In this document: positions 52,529 through 63,928 of the stretch, piece after piece
How the letters are laid out: every line of letters begins with the position of its first letter
How positions within the stretch are numbered: the first letter of the stretch is position 1
Assembly (NCBI GenBank): GCA_011947345.1
Contig: JAAVTG010000333.1
Span: forward strand, 62,001 to 126,000
DNA: 64,000 nucleotides
Source of the DNA: Phytophthora quininea
Taxonomy: Eukaryota > Oomycota > Peronosporomycetes > Peronosporales > Peronosporaceae
Direction of reading: 5' to 3'
Notes under the pieces: generated by a model
Database searches by the model: none
Told to the model about the DNA's origin: nothing
What the model saw: only the letters and a program-made list of their open reading frames with translations
Position numbers and translations under genes: made by a program

Positions 52529-54555
52529 ATGGGTTTAGAGGAGTTGGCGCCCGGCAACACCAAGCGTGCGAAGGCAACTGCAGTGGCGGCATTTATGAGG
52601 TTTCTTAAGTCAGAGGGTGTGAGTGAAGAGTACGTGCGTGTGTGTATTGAGCGTGATGAGAGTGGGAGGTGTTTTGTGTCCGTCATGGACAAGTTTGGAA
52701 TGCATCTCGCTTTTAACGAAGGCAGGAAAGGCAAGCCGCTGGCTCGAAACACCTCGATGCAGTACTATCGGCAGGCAAAACTTTGGCTGCTCGATCAGTT
52801 TCCTCAGCATCGAGCCTCATTGGAAACTCGCCTGCTCAAAATGGGGAAGACTCTCGACAGTTTTTGCGTGAAGCGTGACGGTGGCGGCTTTATCAGTAAG
52901 GCGCCACCATGTACAAAGGGTGACTTAAAACGAATGCTTGTGTATTTGTATGTTAATGCGAGCTGCTCTACTGACTACCAGGATGCTGCGCTGTTGTGTC
53001 TCCTGTGGCACTTGTTCGGGAGAGCCTCGGATCTTGCGCTTCTCCGGAAGACCAACGTGTCCATCGATGCCGGCAACATTCTCTTCGTGCGCTTCATCCG
53101 GATGAAGACATCCGAGGAGCAAGGTTTGTCCCTCTTCCCTGGAACAGAGTTCGAGACCTGCCCGTTGCTAGCAATGGCGCTGGCCCTGGTCATGCAGACG
53201 GCACCGTCGCCCGACGTCATCGACAACATGCCCGAGACGCCCGCCCAAGCTGCCATCTCGCTCACTCCGGACGTGCCATTGTTGGAGGTCCTTGACCACC
53301 CTGTTGAGTCTACTGGGCTCAGGCCACCGACGACAGCAGGAGCAGAGACGACCCCAACCATCTACTCCCACGTGAACCGCGTGCTGGGCCGGATCGCTGC
53401 AGCTGCTGGAGTCACTACAGCGCTGACGTCGCACTCCTTCTGGCGTGGCGGTCCTCAGCACGCCAACGAAAGCGATGAGCTCACGGCACGGTGGATCTTC
53501 GACCGAGGTGCCTGGAACATGAGCACAACAAACAAGGAGTTTAACTACATTTTCAACATCAGCAAAGAAGATCACAAGGTTAGCAAGATACTCGGTGGGC
53601 ACGAGGCGAAGGCATCTGTGGTGCTGCAAAACTTGACAGCATTCGACTCGAAGACGAGTGACACGATCTCCAGATTCCAGCACCTCCTGTTCACCACTGC
53701 CACAACCTCCAAGCCGCCCGCAACAACGTTAATCAAGCTGTTCTCGACGTCCTCACCTTAAGTGTGATCCGCCACTACCCGTTGTTGAAGACCTTGAACA
53801 CTGAGGCCCCTGCTGTCATGCGCATCGATAGCTGCGTTGCGGAGGCAGGATGCCCGTTCGCTGAATTCTTAGCGTGGTCGTCACATCTTGCTAGTCCAGA
53901 GCCGCCCTGCGGTGATAGCACACCTTCACCTGCAAAGCCCACACCCCAGCAACCGACGAAACCAAGCGCAGAACAGAAGATCATCAATCACCAGGCTGCT
54001 GTGATTAACCACTTTATCGAGCACGTCCAGCGTCAAGATGCTCGCATGGACGCGCTTGAGGCTAAGCTGCAAGCTCCTTCACGCAAACGAGACAAGGCGG
54101 CAACTAGCGCGCCCGATGTCAGTCATATCAAGAAAAAGCAGCACAGGTCAGCAGTGACTCACCTTCACGCGACTTGGTACGCTTGGTACGCTCAAGAACC
54201 ACCGATGTGGCGGGCACCGATCACGAAGCAGCAGCGACCCGAAGCCAAGCAGGTAGTTGCCTACATGAAGCTGTTCTTGGATGACGGCTTTGTCCTCGAC
54301 ACGATGGCAGCAAACTTCCGCGACCAGGTGCTATCCGTTGGAATCCGCGCGGAGAAGTCAGTCGCTGCCTTTCTCGACGAACATGGCATCAGCTTGCATG
54401 GCTCCGGTGCCGTCCTTAAGCACCTCCGTTCTCTTCACCGCTCTGGCGCGTTGAATTCCAAGATTGAGCGGCACGAACAGCTTCTGCAAACCCCTGCTAT
54501 CCAAGATTCTGCCCCCGGATACGCACAGAACATTTTGGAACAGATTAGGCGCTGA
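52529..54555 (+). mobile_element. Crypton-type tyrosine recombinase element, coding part
   Basis: ORF 1 (52529–53761) has the tyrosine-recombinase layout: an N-terminal SAM-like helical region (NTSMQYYRQAKLWLLDQFP), the first catalytic Arg in LFGRASDLALL, HxxR in LTSHSFWRGG, and an EFNYIF stretch that could hold the nucleophilic Tyr. ORF 2 (53764–54555) starts two bases after the stop, one frame back, with HYPLLKTLNTEAP, a Pro-rich linker, a heptad region (INHFIEHVQRQDARMDALEAKL) and a conserved-looking C-terminal domain. The two ORFs are probably one protein broken by one missing base. Cryptons move through a YR without terminal inverted repeats; none were seen. Other possibility: a domesticated YR gene. 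Confidence 0.72.
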
Positions 54556-54692
54556 ACACAGCCGAATACACGTTTAGTCTCCAGGTCAACTATAACACCG
54601 AACACGCGCTGATGCCCATACATACGCGTCGCCACGCTCTTGCCCCCTCGTTTTCGCTCGCCCTGCTTCTTCCACACACAAACGTAAGAGAT

Positions 54693-54758
54693 ACCTCAGG
54701 TGGGGTTCGAACCCAACGACCTTCCCTTCCGGGTGCTCTACCACTGAGCTACTGAGGT
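54693..54758 (-). ncRNA. tRNA-like sequence (SINE head or tRNA pseudogene)
   Basis: On the minus strand: acceptor stem ACCTCAG/CTGAGGT pairs perfectly (7 bp), D arm GCTC-AGTGGTA-GAGC is intact (box A TAGCTCAGTGGT), T loop GGGTTCGAACCC supplies box B with one mismatch in the stem. Between them only 18 nt remain, where a tRNA needs about 23: the anticodon arm shrinks to CCC-GGAA-GGG and no T33 or anticodon can be placed. So it is not a decoding tRNA; it may be a tRNA-derived SINE with live Pol III boxes. Confidence 0.6.
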
Positions 54759-55138
54759 GGGGGTTAGTACAGCTCAAGACAGGGGTATACTCGTTGGAGG
54801 CCCGAGGGGAATTAACACCGCCACAGTTCTTCGTGGCGGGCGACAACCCTGCTAGCCGCGCCGTGTTCAGCACGGCCCCTTCAATACACCCTCCTGGGCG
54901 GTCACTCGGGCGCTGACACGCGTCGGCGAGTTTCGCGTCGCCAAAGCCAGTCATTCGTGCCGGCGTATTTACTTTTTTCGAGTTTTATGGAACTATGTAC
55001 AATTTGTATAAGCATACTCATTTCAGCATTTCCCAGGAGGTAGCTTGAGTTTTGTATTTATACAAACTACTAGTGTGCGTCGGAAAGGTCGGCGGTCGGA
55101 TAAATTTTGGTATGGAATATATAGCGATAAGCTATATA
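54759..55138. other. no recognisable gene
   Basis: GC-rich sequence with a short inverted pair GCCGCGCCGTG/CACGGCC around 54855–54880, then AT-rich sequence up to the Tc1 element. May belong to the SINE-like or Crypton element. Confidence 0.3.
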
Positions 55139-55393
55139 CACTCCTGGACAGAATATTACGGCCACCCCGATTTTCCTCATAATTTTTTTCTGCGAGTTCC
55201 AGCTCGCTATTTAGATATGTCTTGCAGACATCCACGAGTAACATACTTCCGACCAAAAGCTTGCGGAATTCGCACTATGAAGACAGGTTCCAATACAAAA
55301 AATCAAGTGTCGGTGCTGAACAAAATAACGGCCGGCCTGATGAATACAAATGTTAAGTCAAACGCATGCAAATCATTGTGCCATTAGCTTTAG
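55139..55393 (+). repeat. left long inverted repeat of Tc1 element
   Basis: Matches 56448–56705 in inverse orientation almost base for base, with a few small indels near the A-rich run at 55183. Confidence 0.95.
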
Positions 55394-56375
55394 TAGTGAG
55401 TCTTGTTACCCTGCTTTGAGATGACTTCGATGCAGCGGCCAGGCATCGAGTCCACCAGCTTCTTTAGATAAGCTGCGTCAAGAGCATCCCAAGCAGCTAC
55501 AATTGCACCCGTCAAATCTGCGACGCTGTCGTACTGCCTCCCGTTGTAGTACAAAATCTGAGCCATCATGGCCCAGACATTCTCGATTGGATTCAGGTGA
55601 GGCGAACGAGCTGGCCAATCTAAAACGCAGATGCTCTCCTCCTTGAAGAACTCCATCGTGAGCTTCGAGCGGTGGATGGATGCATTATTCTGCTGGTAGA
55701 TGTAGTCGATGCCATGGTGGAAGTGAGCAAACGGGAGCATAAACTCCGACACTGTGTAGACATAATGCTCGGACGCCTGACGTCCCTGTAGCACCGCTAG
55801 CTTCGACTTTCCTGCAGCACTAAAACTCCCCACACCATTACAGAGCCGCCACCATTCTGACGACGCACCGTCTGTCTTCCAGGTCGCCTCACGTCACGCC
55901 AGTACTTGCGGAGCCCATCTGGCCGTCGAGGTTGAACTTTTTCTCATCGGAGAACACAATACGAGGCCACATGTCCGGCTGAATAATCATGCGCTTAGCC
56001 CAGTCGAGCCGTGCCATCTTGTGTTGCTTGGTCAGGGAAGATTGTTGTCCATCTTCGCATATTCCGGCCAGTCGACGCCAGCCAAGAGACGTCGAAGCGT
56101 TCGCGTCGAGCACGGGCACACGAGGTCTTCCTTCAGGCGAGCCGAGCTGTAGTCTCCTGTGGCAGCTTTCCTGACAACGCGGCGTGCCAGGCGTTCTGAA
56201 ATGGTCGGCTTCCTGCCTGCTGGACGTCGGAGACGCTTACCATTCAACGCTCTCTGCACACAATCACGCGAGCGCTTCACTTTCTTCGCAATAGCTCTAA
56301 TACTAAAGCCACCTTCGCTGAGTCCTTGAATCCGCCCACGCTCTGCCTCGGTCAGCGATGGTCCTCGCCCTATCT
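55390..56375 (-). pseudogene. Tc1/mariner transposase, frameshifted, mutated DDE triad
   Basis: From the 5' end: helix-turn-helix region (GGFSIRAIAKKVKRSRDCVQ, then RPAGRKPTISERLARRVVRK), first catalytic Asp in PRIVFSDEKKFNLDG, second block QQNNASIHRS where an Asp (QQDNA) is expected, and third acidic residue in SPHLNPIENVW. Frames change near 56040 and 55870. Loss of the second Asp means it cannot catalyse transposition even if the frame were whole. The stop lies at the inner edge of the left inverted repeat. No ATG is visible at the expected start (an ATA occurs). Confidence 0.88.
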
Positions 56376-56447
56376 AGTTGCAAAATGGCAACGAGAGCGC
56401 AGCTTTAAGAGCTTGCAACCAGCCATGCCACTGGTGGTGGAGAACGT

Positions 56448-56705
56448 CTAAAGCTAATGGCACAATGATTTGCATGCGTTTGACTTAACATTTGTATTCA
56501 TCAGGCCGGCCGTTATTTTGTTCAGCACCGACACTTGATTTTTGTATTGGAACCTGTCTTCATAGTGCGAATTCCGCAAGCTTTTGGTCGGAAGTATGTT
56601 ACTCGTGGATGTCTGCAAGACATATCTAAATAGCGAGCTGGAACTCGCAGTAGAAAAAAATTATGAGGAAAAATCGGGGTGGCCGTAATATTCTGTCCAG
56701 GTGTG
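56448..56705 (-). repeat. right long inverted repeat of Tc1 element
   Basis: Inverse of 55139–55393; followed by TA at 56706. Confidence 0.95.
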
Positions 56706-56707
56706 TA

Positions 56708-58479
56708 TACCGATGCCGCACGACTATACTGCACTGTCTGCAACACGTAGTCAGCAGCAGCCAAACAACAGCGCTGTACAAGTGCAGATTGAAGAAGTGA
56801 GCGCGCCCCTTTTGTACTGCCTTAAACATTCGGCTGTTCAGCACAAAACGAAAGAAAGAAGGATATCAAAGCGAACTGGTGCAATAAACATCACTTTTGC
56901 GATGGAGGGACAGTCACGAATGGGAAAGCTCCACCTCTTTTTGACGGAGTGAGTTGTAGGTCGCGAGTCTAAAAGAAAAAAGGCTCGATTATTGCAGACT
57001 CGACTGTCTGTGGATATGTCAATGCGGTCGTCGATCTGTATAAGCAGCAAGTCGCATTACGAGTCAACTCCAACAATCATCCTCGGTCCCCCAAGCACAT
57101 CCCGTCAGTCCACCTGGTGCAAATGCGAATACCAGTCAGCAGCAGCAGTCTTTAGCTCCACTGAATCCTGTTGTCATCCCACAACATGAAATGAACCGTA
57201 AGATCACGTCCGTTCGCAAACTATGTGTGTGTGAGAGGGGATGGCATCCGACTTGATGAATCAGCCTTCCATCGAACACCTGGGGAAACGTATGGAACAA
57301 AATGGAGAGCGTCAGCAAAAGAATCGAAGTTTTTCGAGGCGCCATTACATCGTCAAGTATGTACAACATTTGGTAGCTCATGGACTCACAGTATATGCAC
57401 CAATCCAGAGAGCATACTCTGAGCGCGGGCACCGAAGTCTTGATGATTTCTCGAAATGGCTGCGTAGCAAGAAAATATTTTAGTACAAATTAGTATAATA
57501 ATGTTGACTGCTTACATTACACGACATGGCCAAAGGCTGTCAAGGATATCGCCCCATGCGCAGTGAAGCTTCTGTCATCTAGTGGGAGCAGATGGCGGGC
57601 GTGAAAGGCACATTATACGCCTTCTTGGAAAGCAATCTCCAGGGTAACTAACGACGCGATCACTCGATCCGAAAAGTGAGGTCTGAAGGAACGTAATGGA
57701 CTGGATCAAGTGTTGCTGGCAGACAGTAACGTTTGATCAGCCTTGCACTTCGAAGTACATGTACAGCATTCGCAATCAATATTCAGTAGACATACGTTTT
57801 GTTTTGCAAATGACCTCGCGCAGCAATGTTAGCTTTTCAGATGGTTCGTTGCGCCGTGGCTGTAAACTGTGCAAAGGGTCCAGCTACTTGCTGTGCTCGC
57901 CCTACAGAGGTAGTGTTGAAATGGACTTGAGCGGTAGAACGAACTTTGGAACTGAGCATTGACTCGCCGCTGTCGGCCTCCGCGCTCTAGCCTATACACA
58001 TGTACTTGGTCCAATCTGCTGTTCGATACCTTTCAAGTCTACCAGCGCCGCATCCGCTCATGCTGGGCGCCAACGCCGATCTTATCGCCATCAGGTGCGC
58101 ACGCAAGTTCCAACAGGTAGGCTCCCGTACTCTCGTCCCCTCTTGCCCAGTTCACGACTAACTCTGACTGCTCTGCGTGTGTCTGCTGCTGTTAAGTGTT
58201 CCACAGAGGGAGAAGATTCGAGTCTCTCTGCGAATTGCCAACACACTCAGAGAAGAATGAGAGTACAGGTGGTGCACCGACGAGCTGGTGTCTGCGTAGT
58301 GAAGAAAAGTCAGGCACAACTCCCTTCAGTCGGCCAGTGTTTTCCTGCCAAGGGCGAAGGTTGGTTCCATGTCATCGACGTTCAGTAGCTCGATCTGGCA
58401 CTAAGACGCACACTGCCCCAAATGAAGGTGATCTAAAGATCTGTCGGACCAACACGCTGGCGCTGGGGTAAGGGCACTA
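56708..58479. other. no confirmed gene
   Basis: Mixed composition, short frames. A plus-strand frame at 57241–57483 (80 codons, ending FSKWLRSKKIF) and a possible exon at about 58196–58388 ending FHVIDVQ have no known motif. Nothing resembles a transposase or a known family. Confidence 0.3.
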
Positions 58480-59008
58480 CTGCGTCCTGCTTTTCAAGAA
58501 AAGCGACAGGTCCAGAACTTCGCCAGTGTCAGGTGATAGGCGTGGACTTCTTTGCTCTCTCGATGCACCAATTTCATGGCGGTGCCTTTGAGGTGAGCTG
58601 AATGTTACCGTTGGGCGAGATAGGGAGAACTGCTCGCGATTCAAGCTCGGCATCATACCAGCGATGGCGACGACCGATTCTGAAAAGCGGTATGGGCAAA
58701 GGGTGAAGCTCAGGAACGTGTTTCGGGAAGTACGTGATGGCCCACTTGCCGCTGCAGAGTATCGACCGACTATACCACCTGAGACCTTGGCACTCTCCGT
58801 CAAGTCTTGCTGCTCCCTTGAGCTCAGGACTCGTATCAGCGCCAGCGTTTACTGCAGGGCAGGGGTGACACCTAGTCTTGATGACCAGCGAAGGCTTAAA
58901 CTCAACGGCAGCTTGGTTATTAGAACGGGCTCCACCGTGTCATGATTCTTCGCAGCTGCTCCAACATTCGAGAGGGCCACCGACGACGATCAACAAACGC
59001 AGCTTCAT
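58480..59008 (-). pseudogene. NPP1/NLP-family pseudogene
   Basis: A signal-peptide start (MKLRLLIVV at 59008) is followed in shifting frames by NLP landmarks: HDTV, a Phe/Lys-poor version of the pro-region, a VTPA/cysteine region, and a GKWAIT stretch near 58735–58755 where functional relatives have GKWAIMYAW. At least four frame changes and stops occur within 450 bp and the C-terminal half is absent. This is real decay, beyond the single-base losses seen elsewhere. The expressed product, if any, would be a short peptide. Confidence 0.75.
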
Positions 59009-59202
59009 CGCGAACATATCAAGCCCGGTGGAGGAGGCTGCCTGCGAAATTGGAGAGTGGAGGAATAGTTCGCGATCACGATAAACTGGGCCGCATTGCC
59101 GACGTTGTCGTTCGGTGGCAACGGCACGGTGTGGCACTGAATTCTAACATCACCATCGGTTGGCAATTTGTTCATTCACTTCTGTTCTTCCTGAGGAGAG
59201 TA

Positions 59203-61327
59203 ATGTATAATTCGAGACGACGTCCTCGGGATCAGATACGCAGTAGTATTTTCAATGCTTCCGCCACTCCAGCGCCACTGCGGCTGCCATGGCGCAGAAG
59301 AGAGCTGATCCACGAGCTGGTGGGGCGCAGTCGCGAGCGTGTCGTGCAGGTGCGCGCCGGTAACAGTCTGCATCGCGTGCTGCAGCAGGGTGTGTTGTCC
59401 CAGACGCAAATGACTAGGTCGTTGCCGAACCTGCCGCCGCCAATTGCCATCTTGCCCAAGTTCAGTTCCAAGAAGGACGATCGGACGGACGTGAGGAACG
59501 CAAGAAGACGGCGAGACGCCCTGCCAGTGGTTGGCGCTGGCAGCCTGCTGCACCTTCCCGAGGAGGCGTCGTCCTTCGATCAGTACCAGCACTTCATGGA
59601 CAGCAAACTCTATCGCGTCGAGACGCTACGTCAGCGTCAGCGTCGTGCTGCCTTGGCCCCGAAAGCCGATCTGCTCGAGAAGCTGGCAGCAGTTTGTGCG
59701 GCAGCAATGGCCGAGATGGAGGCGGAGACCAACTCGGACGCGGTGCGGGAGTCGCTCAGAGAGAAGCTGTTGCGTGCAATGGCGCTGCTGCGAACTGGAC
59801 GCGCCTTTGAAAACGCCAAGAAGTCGGCGCCCCCACCGGCTCCCGCGTACGCGAAAATCAAGAACGCCCACCTCGCTTTCCTCGAGTTCAGGCGGGATGG
59901 CGCGAACCAAAAGCATGTTCACCCGTGAGTGAAATGTCGATAATTCATCTGACGAGTGTGCTCTGACCGCATTGTAAACGCTATCACAGGAGTGCTGGGA
60001 TGCAAAATGGCAACACGTCCACCAAGACGCCAATCCACTTTGGAGACCAAATCTGCCTGCTGTCAGTCGTCTCGGATACTCTGTTCGGAATTGGGACTGA
60101 CGGTCGCAGCCACGCCGTGAACGACAACTCGGCCGGTCCTCACATGACTTTCACCGTCGTACGTCAATCTGCTTTATTGATCAGCTTGTCATTTGTTGTT
60201 TTGGCTCACCGCTTTCCCAGGTTGACTTCCGAAACCCGTCGCGCTACGACGAGGTCACGGCCTCCGATGACTTTTGGCTTCGTGTAGACCCGGCGTTTCT
60301 GGCGCCTCGAAAACGCTTTGACCCTCGCCGTCTCTACTTCCACCAGGACTTGGACCAGACAAATGAAGGTGACGACGGTGAGGATCTGCCATCGCTACTC
60401 AGCGACACGAACTACTATCTGGGTTGTCCCGGGTGGCTTGACGATGAAGACGATGACGACCAAAAGGAGGTGACGGCGCTGGAAAATGCACACGCAAGGA
60501 CCCAACACAGCAGTCTTCGATGGGGCCGACAACGCTTTCGATTGGTGGCGATGAAGGCATGCACGCCTGCGCGAGAATTCTATGGCGATGATGCAGCTAC
60601 ACGCGAGTACAGCGTGGAGACCAATGAAGCGATCATGCGTCTGGCGCGTTGGCGGTTCTTCCGATACACACCTCGTCGACACGAGGAGCAGATTGAGCAG
60701 GACGTCAATGACGCTCTAGTCAATTGCTCTGTTGTTTACCTGGTGCTAAGTGACTTTGCCCTGGTGTACGACGAAGAGTTGAAACGCGGTGTGGGCGTGC
60801 GCGTGTCGTCCGAGTCGAGTGAAAACGAAGTGCTAACGCTGCACGCCGATGGGAAGAAGGCTCGCAGTCGTTGCCCCACCAGTAGTGGAGGCAAAGTGGT
60901 CACTAATGTGGCGCACCTCACCGACTCCGCTCGATGGCAAGTGCGTCTCTTACATCGTTCTGGAGGCGAGAGCTACCTGCACGAGTTAGAATTGGCGATG
61001 GCTGCTGTCATAGGCGACGTGCAGAAGGAAGACGGCGCCCGCGTGGAGTGGTTGCGCAAGAAGAAAGATAAACTGGCAGCGAACGAACGCCGATTGCACG
61101 TGAACAGCGAGATGGTGACGAAAGCCCGGCGTCAGTACGACCTCGTAGCTGCTGAAAGCAACAGCAAGCTGGAGCAGATCGAGCGACAGAAGGATGCCCA
61201 AGCGCCTGGGTACTTTCAGCGACGGCTCCAAGTGCTTAAAGATTTGGAAAACAACCATCGATCGTATGAGATTACTCAACGAATGCACCAGCAACTCCAC
61301 AGAGTGGTCGAGCTCCCGAGACTCTGA
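59203..61327 (+). CDS. unrecognised spliced protein with coiled-coil C-terminus
   Basis: ATG 59203 (MYNSRRRPRD); an INR-like TTCATTCACTTCTG lies 30 bp upstream. Exon 1 is basic and Pro/Arg-rich (LVGRSRERVVQVRAGNSLHRVL, LPNLPPPIAILPKF) with a helical stretch near 59650–59850. An intron (GTGAGTGAAATG at 59926, ACAG near 59990) leads to IHFGDQICLLSVVSDTLFGIGTDGRSHAV, which resembles a β-trefoil (MIR-like) strand pattern; a second intron (GTACGT near 60160, CCCAG near 60219) leads to VDFRNPSRYDEV and the last exon with acidic DDEDDDD, RWRFFRYTPRRHEEQ and a long C-terminal coiled coil (about 61020–61300). No family assigned; no frame change required. Confidence 0.6.
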
Positions 61328-61484
61328 GGTGCAAATGGTTGCAGACTCTATCCATCGTCGCCGCACGATTGCGGGACGTCAACGGCGTTAGAGGGTTCCA
61401 TCATGCAGGAGCAAATGGCGATTTACGGTCGTTCGCAGTCTCGGACGTTCATGAGGGACTATTTTCGTCAAGCAAGCAAGCGCG

Positions 61485-63928
61485 ATGGAAGGCGACGCTG
61501 CTGCTGCCAATGCAGGCTCTCGGCGCAAATCGCTGGCATCACAGATGGAGGAGATGGCCAGCGACGGCGCGTTCCTGCGGGCCATCGAGCAGCGCAGTCC
61601 GCAGGTGGGCGTATGCCGCAATATCCTGCGTAAGCCGACGGGGAAGCGCACACTGGAGGATATTCACGTGGTGGGTCATTTGTAACACTGTCGGAAATGT
61701 AGTCGAAATAGTTCCGTGGGTTTATCAATTCTATTGCCAACGTTAGCTGAAGTCGTTGTTCGCATCGTCCAAGCTGCTCGAGTTCTTCTCCAACCTTGAT
61801 GCCTGTTCGTATGCCGCACAGACTGGAATTGATCGCTAGAGTAGCTAACATGGTCGTGTTTGTCCTTTGCATCTCCTCAGTCAAGGTACCGTTGCCTCAC
61901 GATCGCTCTGGTGTATGGGGTGACTGACTCGCATGTTGCTGTGAAGCTTGATCGGTTGTATCAATCTCTAGAGATTAAGCAGATAGCTGACAAGGGGGCT
62001 TTCGTCTTCCATGAGGTACGTTGTCCGCTGCTGCACACTATTCTATTCATGCCGTGTGGCAAGTAACACAAACTCGCTGTTTCCTTTCATGTCAAGGGCG
62101 ACGATGGTGATAGCTTTTATCTCGTCTACTCGGGTCGCGGTAAGGCAGTCAGCGAATGTTGAGCATAACATGAAGTGAAAATCTCAAATGTAGGGCGTGC
62201 GCAGTGGAGGTGCTAAAAAATGAAGTCAACAACCCAGCCCACCCAAACGGAACTATTCACCTGGCGTACTTGGGACCCGGAGATACCTTCGGAGAGCGAG
62301 CCTTGCTATCCAACACCGACGTACGCGCAGGTATGCCCCCATTTGGATTATCTCGAAGAAGATTTGTGTACTTACGTCGCTGTTCGTGAATCCAGCGTCC
62401 GTGCTGGTTGTAAGTGCTCCGACGGAGCTCGTCTTTATCAATCGCGTTGTGTTTAGCGAACTGCTGAAAGAATCCCATGACTCGAACACAAATACGCTCG
62501 AGATAACAAAGCGATTTCGGAGCAACAAGGACATTGTGCGCAACATTTTCATGAGGACCTCGGCACAGCGGTCTGAGAAGGACCTCAAATTCGCGGTCGA
62601 GTATTTGAAGAGTGTTAAGTTTTTCTCGCGATTCTCGTTTGAGGTCCGGAAGCAACTCTGCAAAGTAATGCGGCTTGTAAGCAGCGTCACCAATACGGTT
62701 CTGTTCGCCGAGGGTCAAGTTGGACGCCATTTTTACATAATCTTCACGGGCTGTGTCGACGTCTCTGTCCGTGCTAAGAACCGCTTCGAGGAAACAATTG
62801 AAAATGTGGTGTCTCGGCTCGGGGAAGGAGATTATTTCGGCGAGTTGGCTCTATCGCAAGCCGATGGGCTTCGTCGAGCAACCGTAGTGTGCACTGAATT
62901 CTGCGAGTTGCTCGTCCTTGGCCGGGATGAGTACGAACCGCTAATCAAGAAGTACCAAAACGAATACCACGCGCAGTATGCTCAAATGTTGCGGAAGAAT
63001 CCCTATTTCATTGGTCCTGAATGGGACGACAACACCATCGAGGGCATGTGCTCGGTGATGACAGAGAAATACATCCCTTACAAGGCAGAAATCTGCAAAC
63101 AGGTACGGACCGCAGAAACATTTCGTGGGGAGTTGACGATGTCAATATAGCTAAGCGATACTGGTCGTGTTGTAGGGCTCTCGCGCATCGGAACTCTTTA
63201 TAGTCACTCGGGGCGAGTGCCGCATTATCGTCGAAGGCAAACACCCTATCTCGAATGCGCAGCAGATGTACGAGCTAGGCAGATATGGCCCCAACTCTGT
63301 TCTGGGTTGCGCAGAGTAAGCGTTGGAATCAGTCGATCTCTTTGGCAGCTTACGCTGACTTGTTCCAATGTACACCCAGAGCGTCAGCAGGAAATTCAAT
63401 GACATTTTCATCCGAGACTACTCCATCCTTGCGGAGTCGCCCATGAAAATCCTCGTGTTGTCTCGATTCGACATCTTCCACTTAATGTCCGCAGAGGCCC
63501 GGGCAAGCCTACAGCGTTCTTCAAGCGGCTACATCCGTGAATCACTTCAGAGTCGCGCGCTTAAGTCGGTCGCATGGGAGAAGTACAAGAAGTATTTTAT
63601 CGGTGGCGTCATGGCCGAAAAGCAATTGCAAACATTTGGGGGACGGTCGGATATTGCCACCAACAAGCGGATTGCCTTAGGAAGCTCACAGTCCGCTCCA
63701 CTGCTCCCCCTTAGCGATGGAATTCGAACGCTTGTAGACCCGGGTTCCCTCATGCTGGAGCGTCGTCGATTGGCATCGACTTTAGGTGCCTTGAATTCGG
63801 TGCGTCAAGGAAAGCAAGCCGACCAGCCCATGGGATCCCAGACAATCAAAAGTGATGCCAACAGCACCGCACCAGCGGACTCCGATACCTGTAATCAAGC
63901 AGCATCCCCGCGATCAACAGCTCGTTGA
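61485..63928 (+). CDS. protein with three cyclic-nucleotide-binding domains, spliced
   Basis: ATG 61485 opens MEGDAAAANAGSRRKSLASQ; exon 1 ends LEDIHVV before GTGGGT (61670). After introns come three CNB domains: the first (VKLDRLYQSLEIKQIADKGAF, FYLVYSGRG, GPGDTFGERALLSN), the second complete (VKFFSRFSFEVRKQLCKVM, GRHFYIIFTG, GEGDYFGELALSQADGLRRATVV, with the phosphate-binding Glu and Arg), and a third degenerate (ELFIVTRGECRI, then YGPNSVLGCAE, lacking the FGE..R core). The C-terminus is Ser-rich with no kinase, channel or GEF domain, stop at 63926–63928. Only the second domain looks able to bind cAMP/cGMP. Likely a regulatory subunit-like or scaffold protein; partner unknown. Confidence 0.78.

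Larger units (their letters stand above)
55139..56705 (-). mobile_element. Tc1/mariner element with long inverted repeats
   Basis: Ends CACTCCTGGACAG (left) and CACACCTGGACAG (right, reverse complement), each flanked by TA (55137–55138 and 56706–56707), the Tc1/mariner target. The terminal inverted repeats are unusually long, about 255 bp (55139–55393; 56448–56705). It contains a damaged transposase on the minus strand. Confidence 0.93.

Noticed and set aside
54693..54758. functional tRNA gene
   Set aside because: No anticodon loop with T33 can be drawn and the sequence is about six bases too short.
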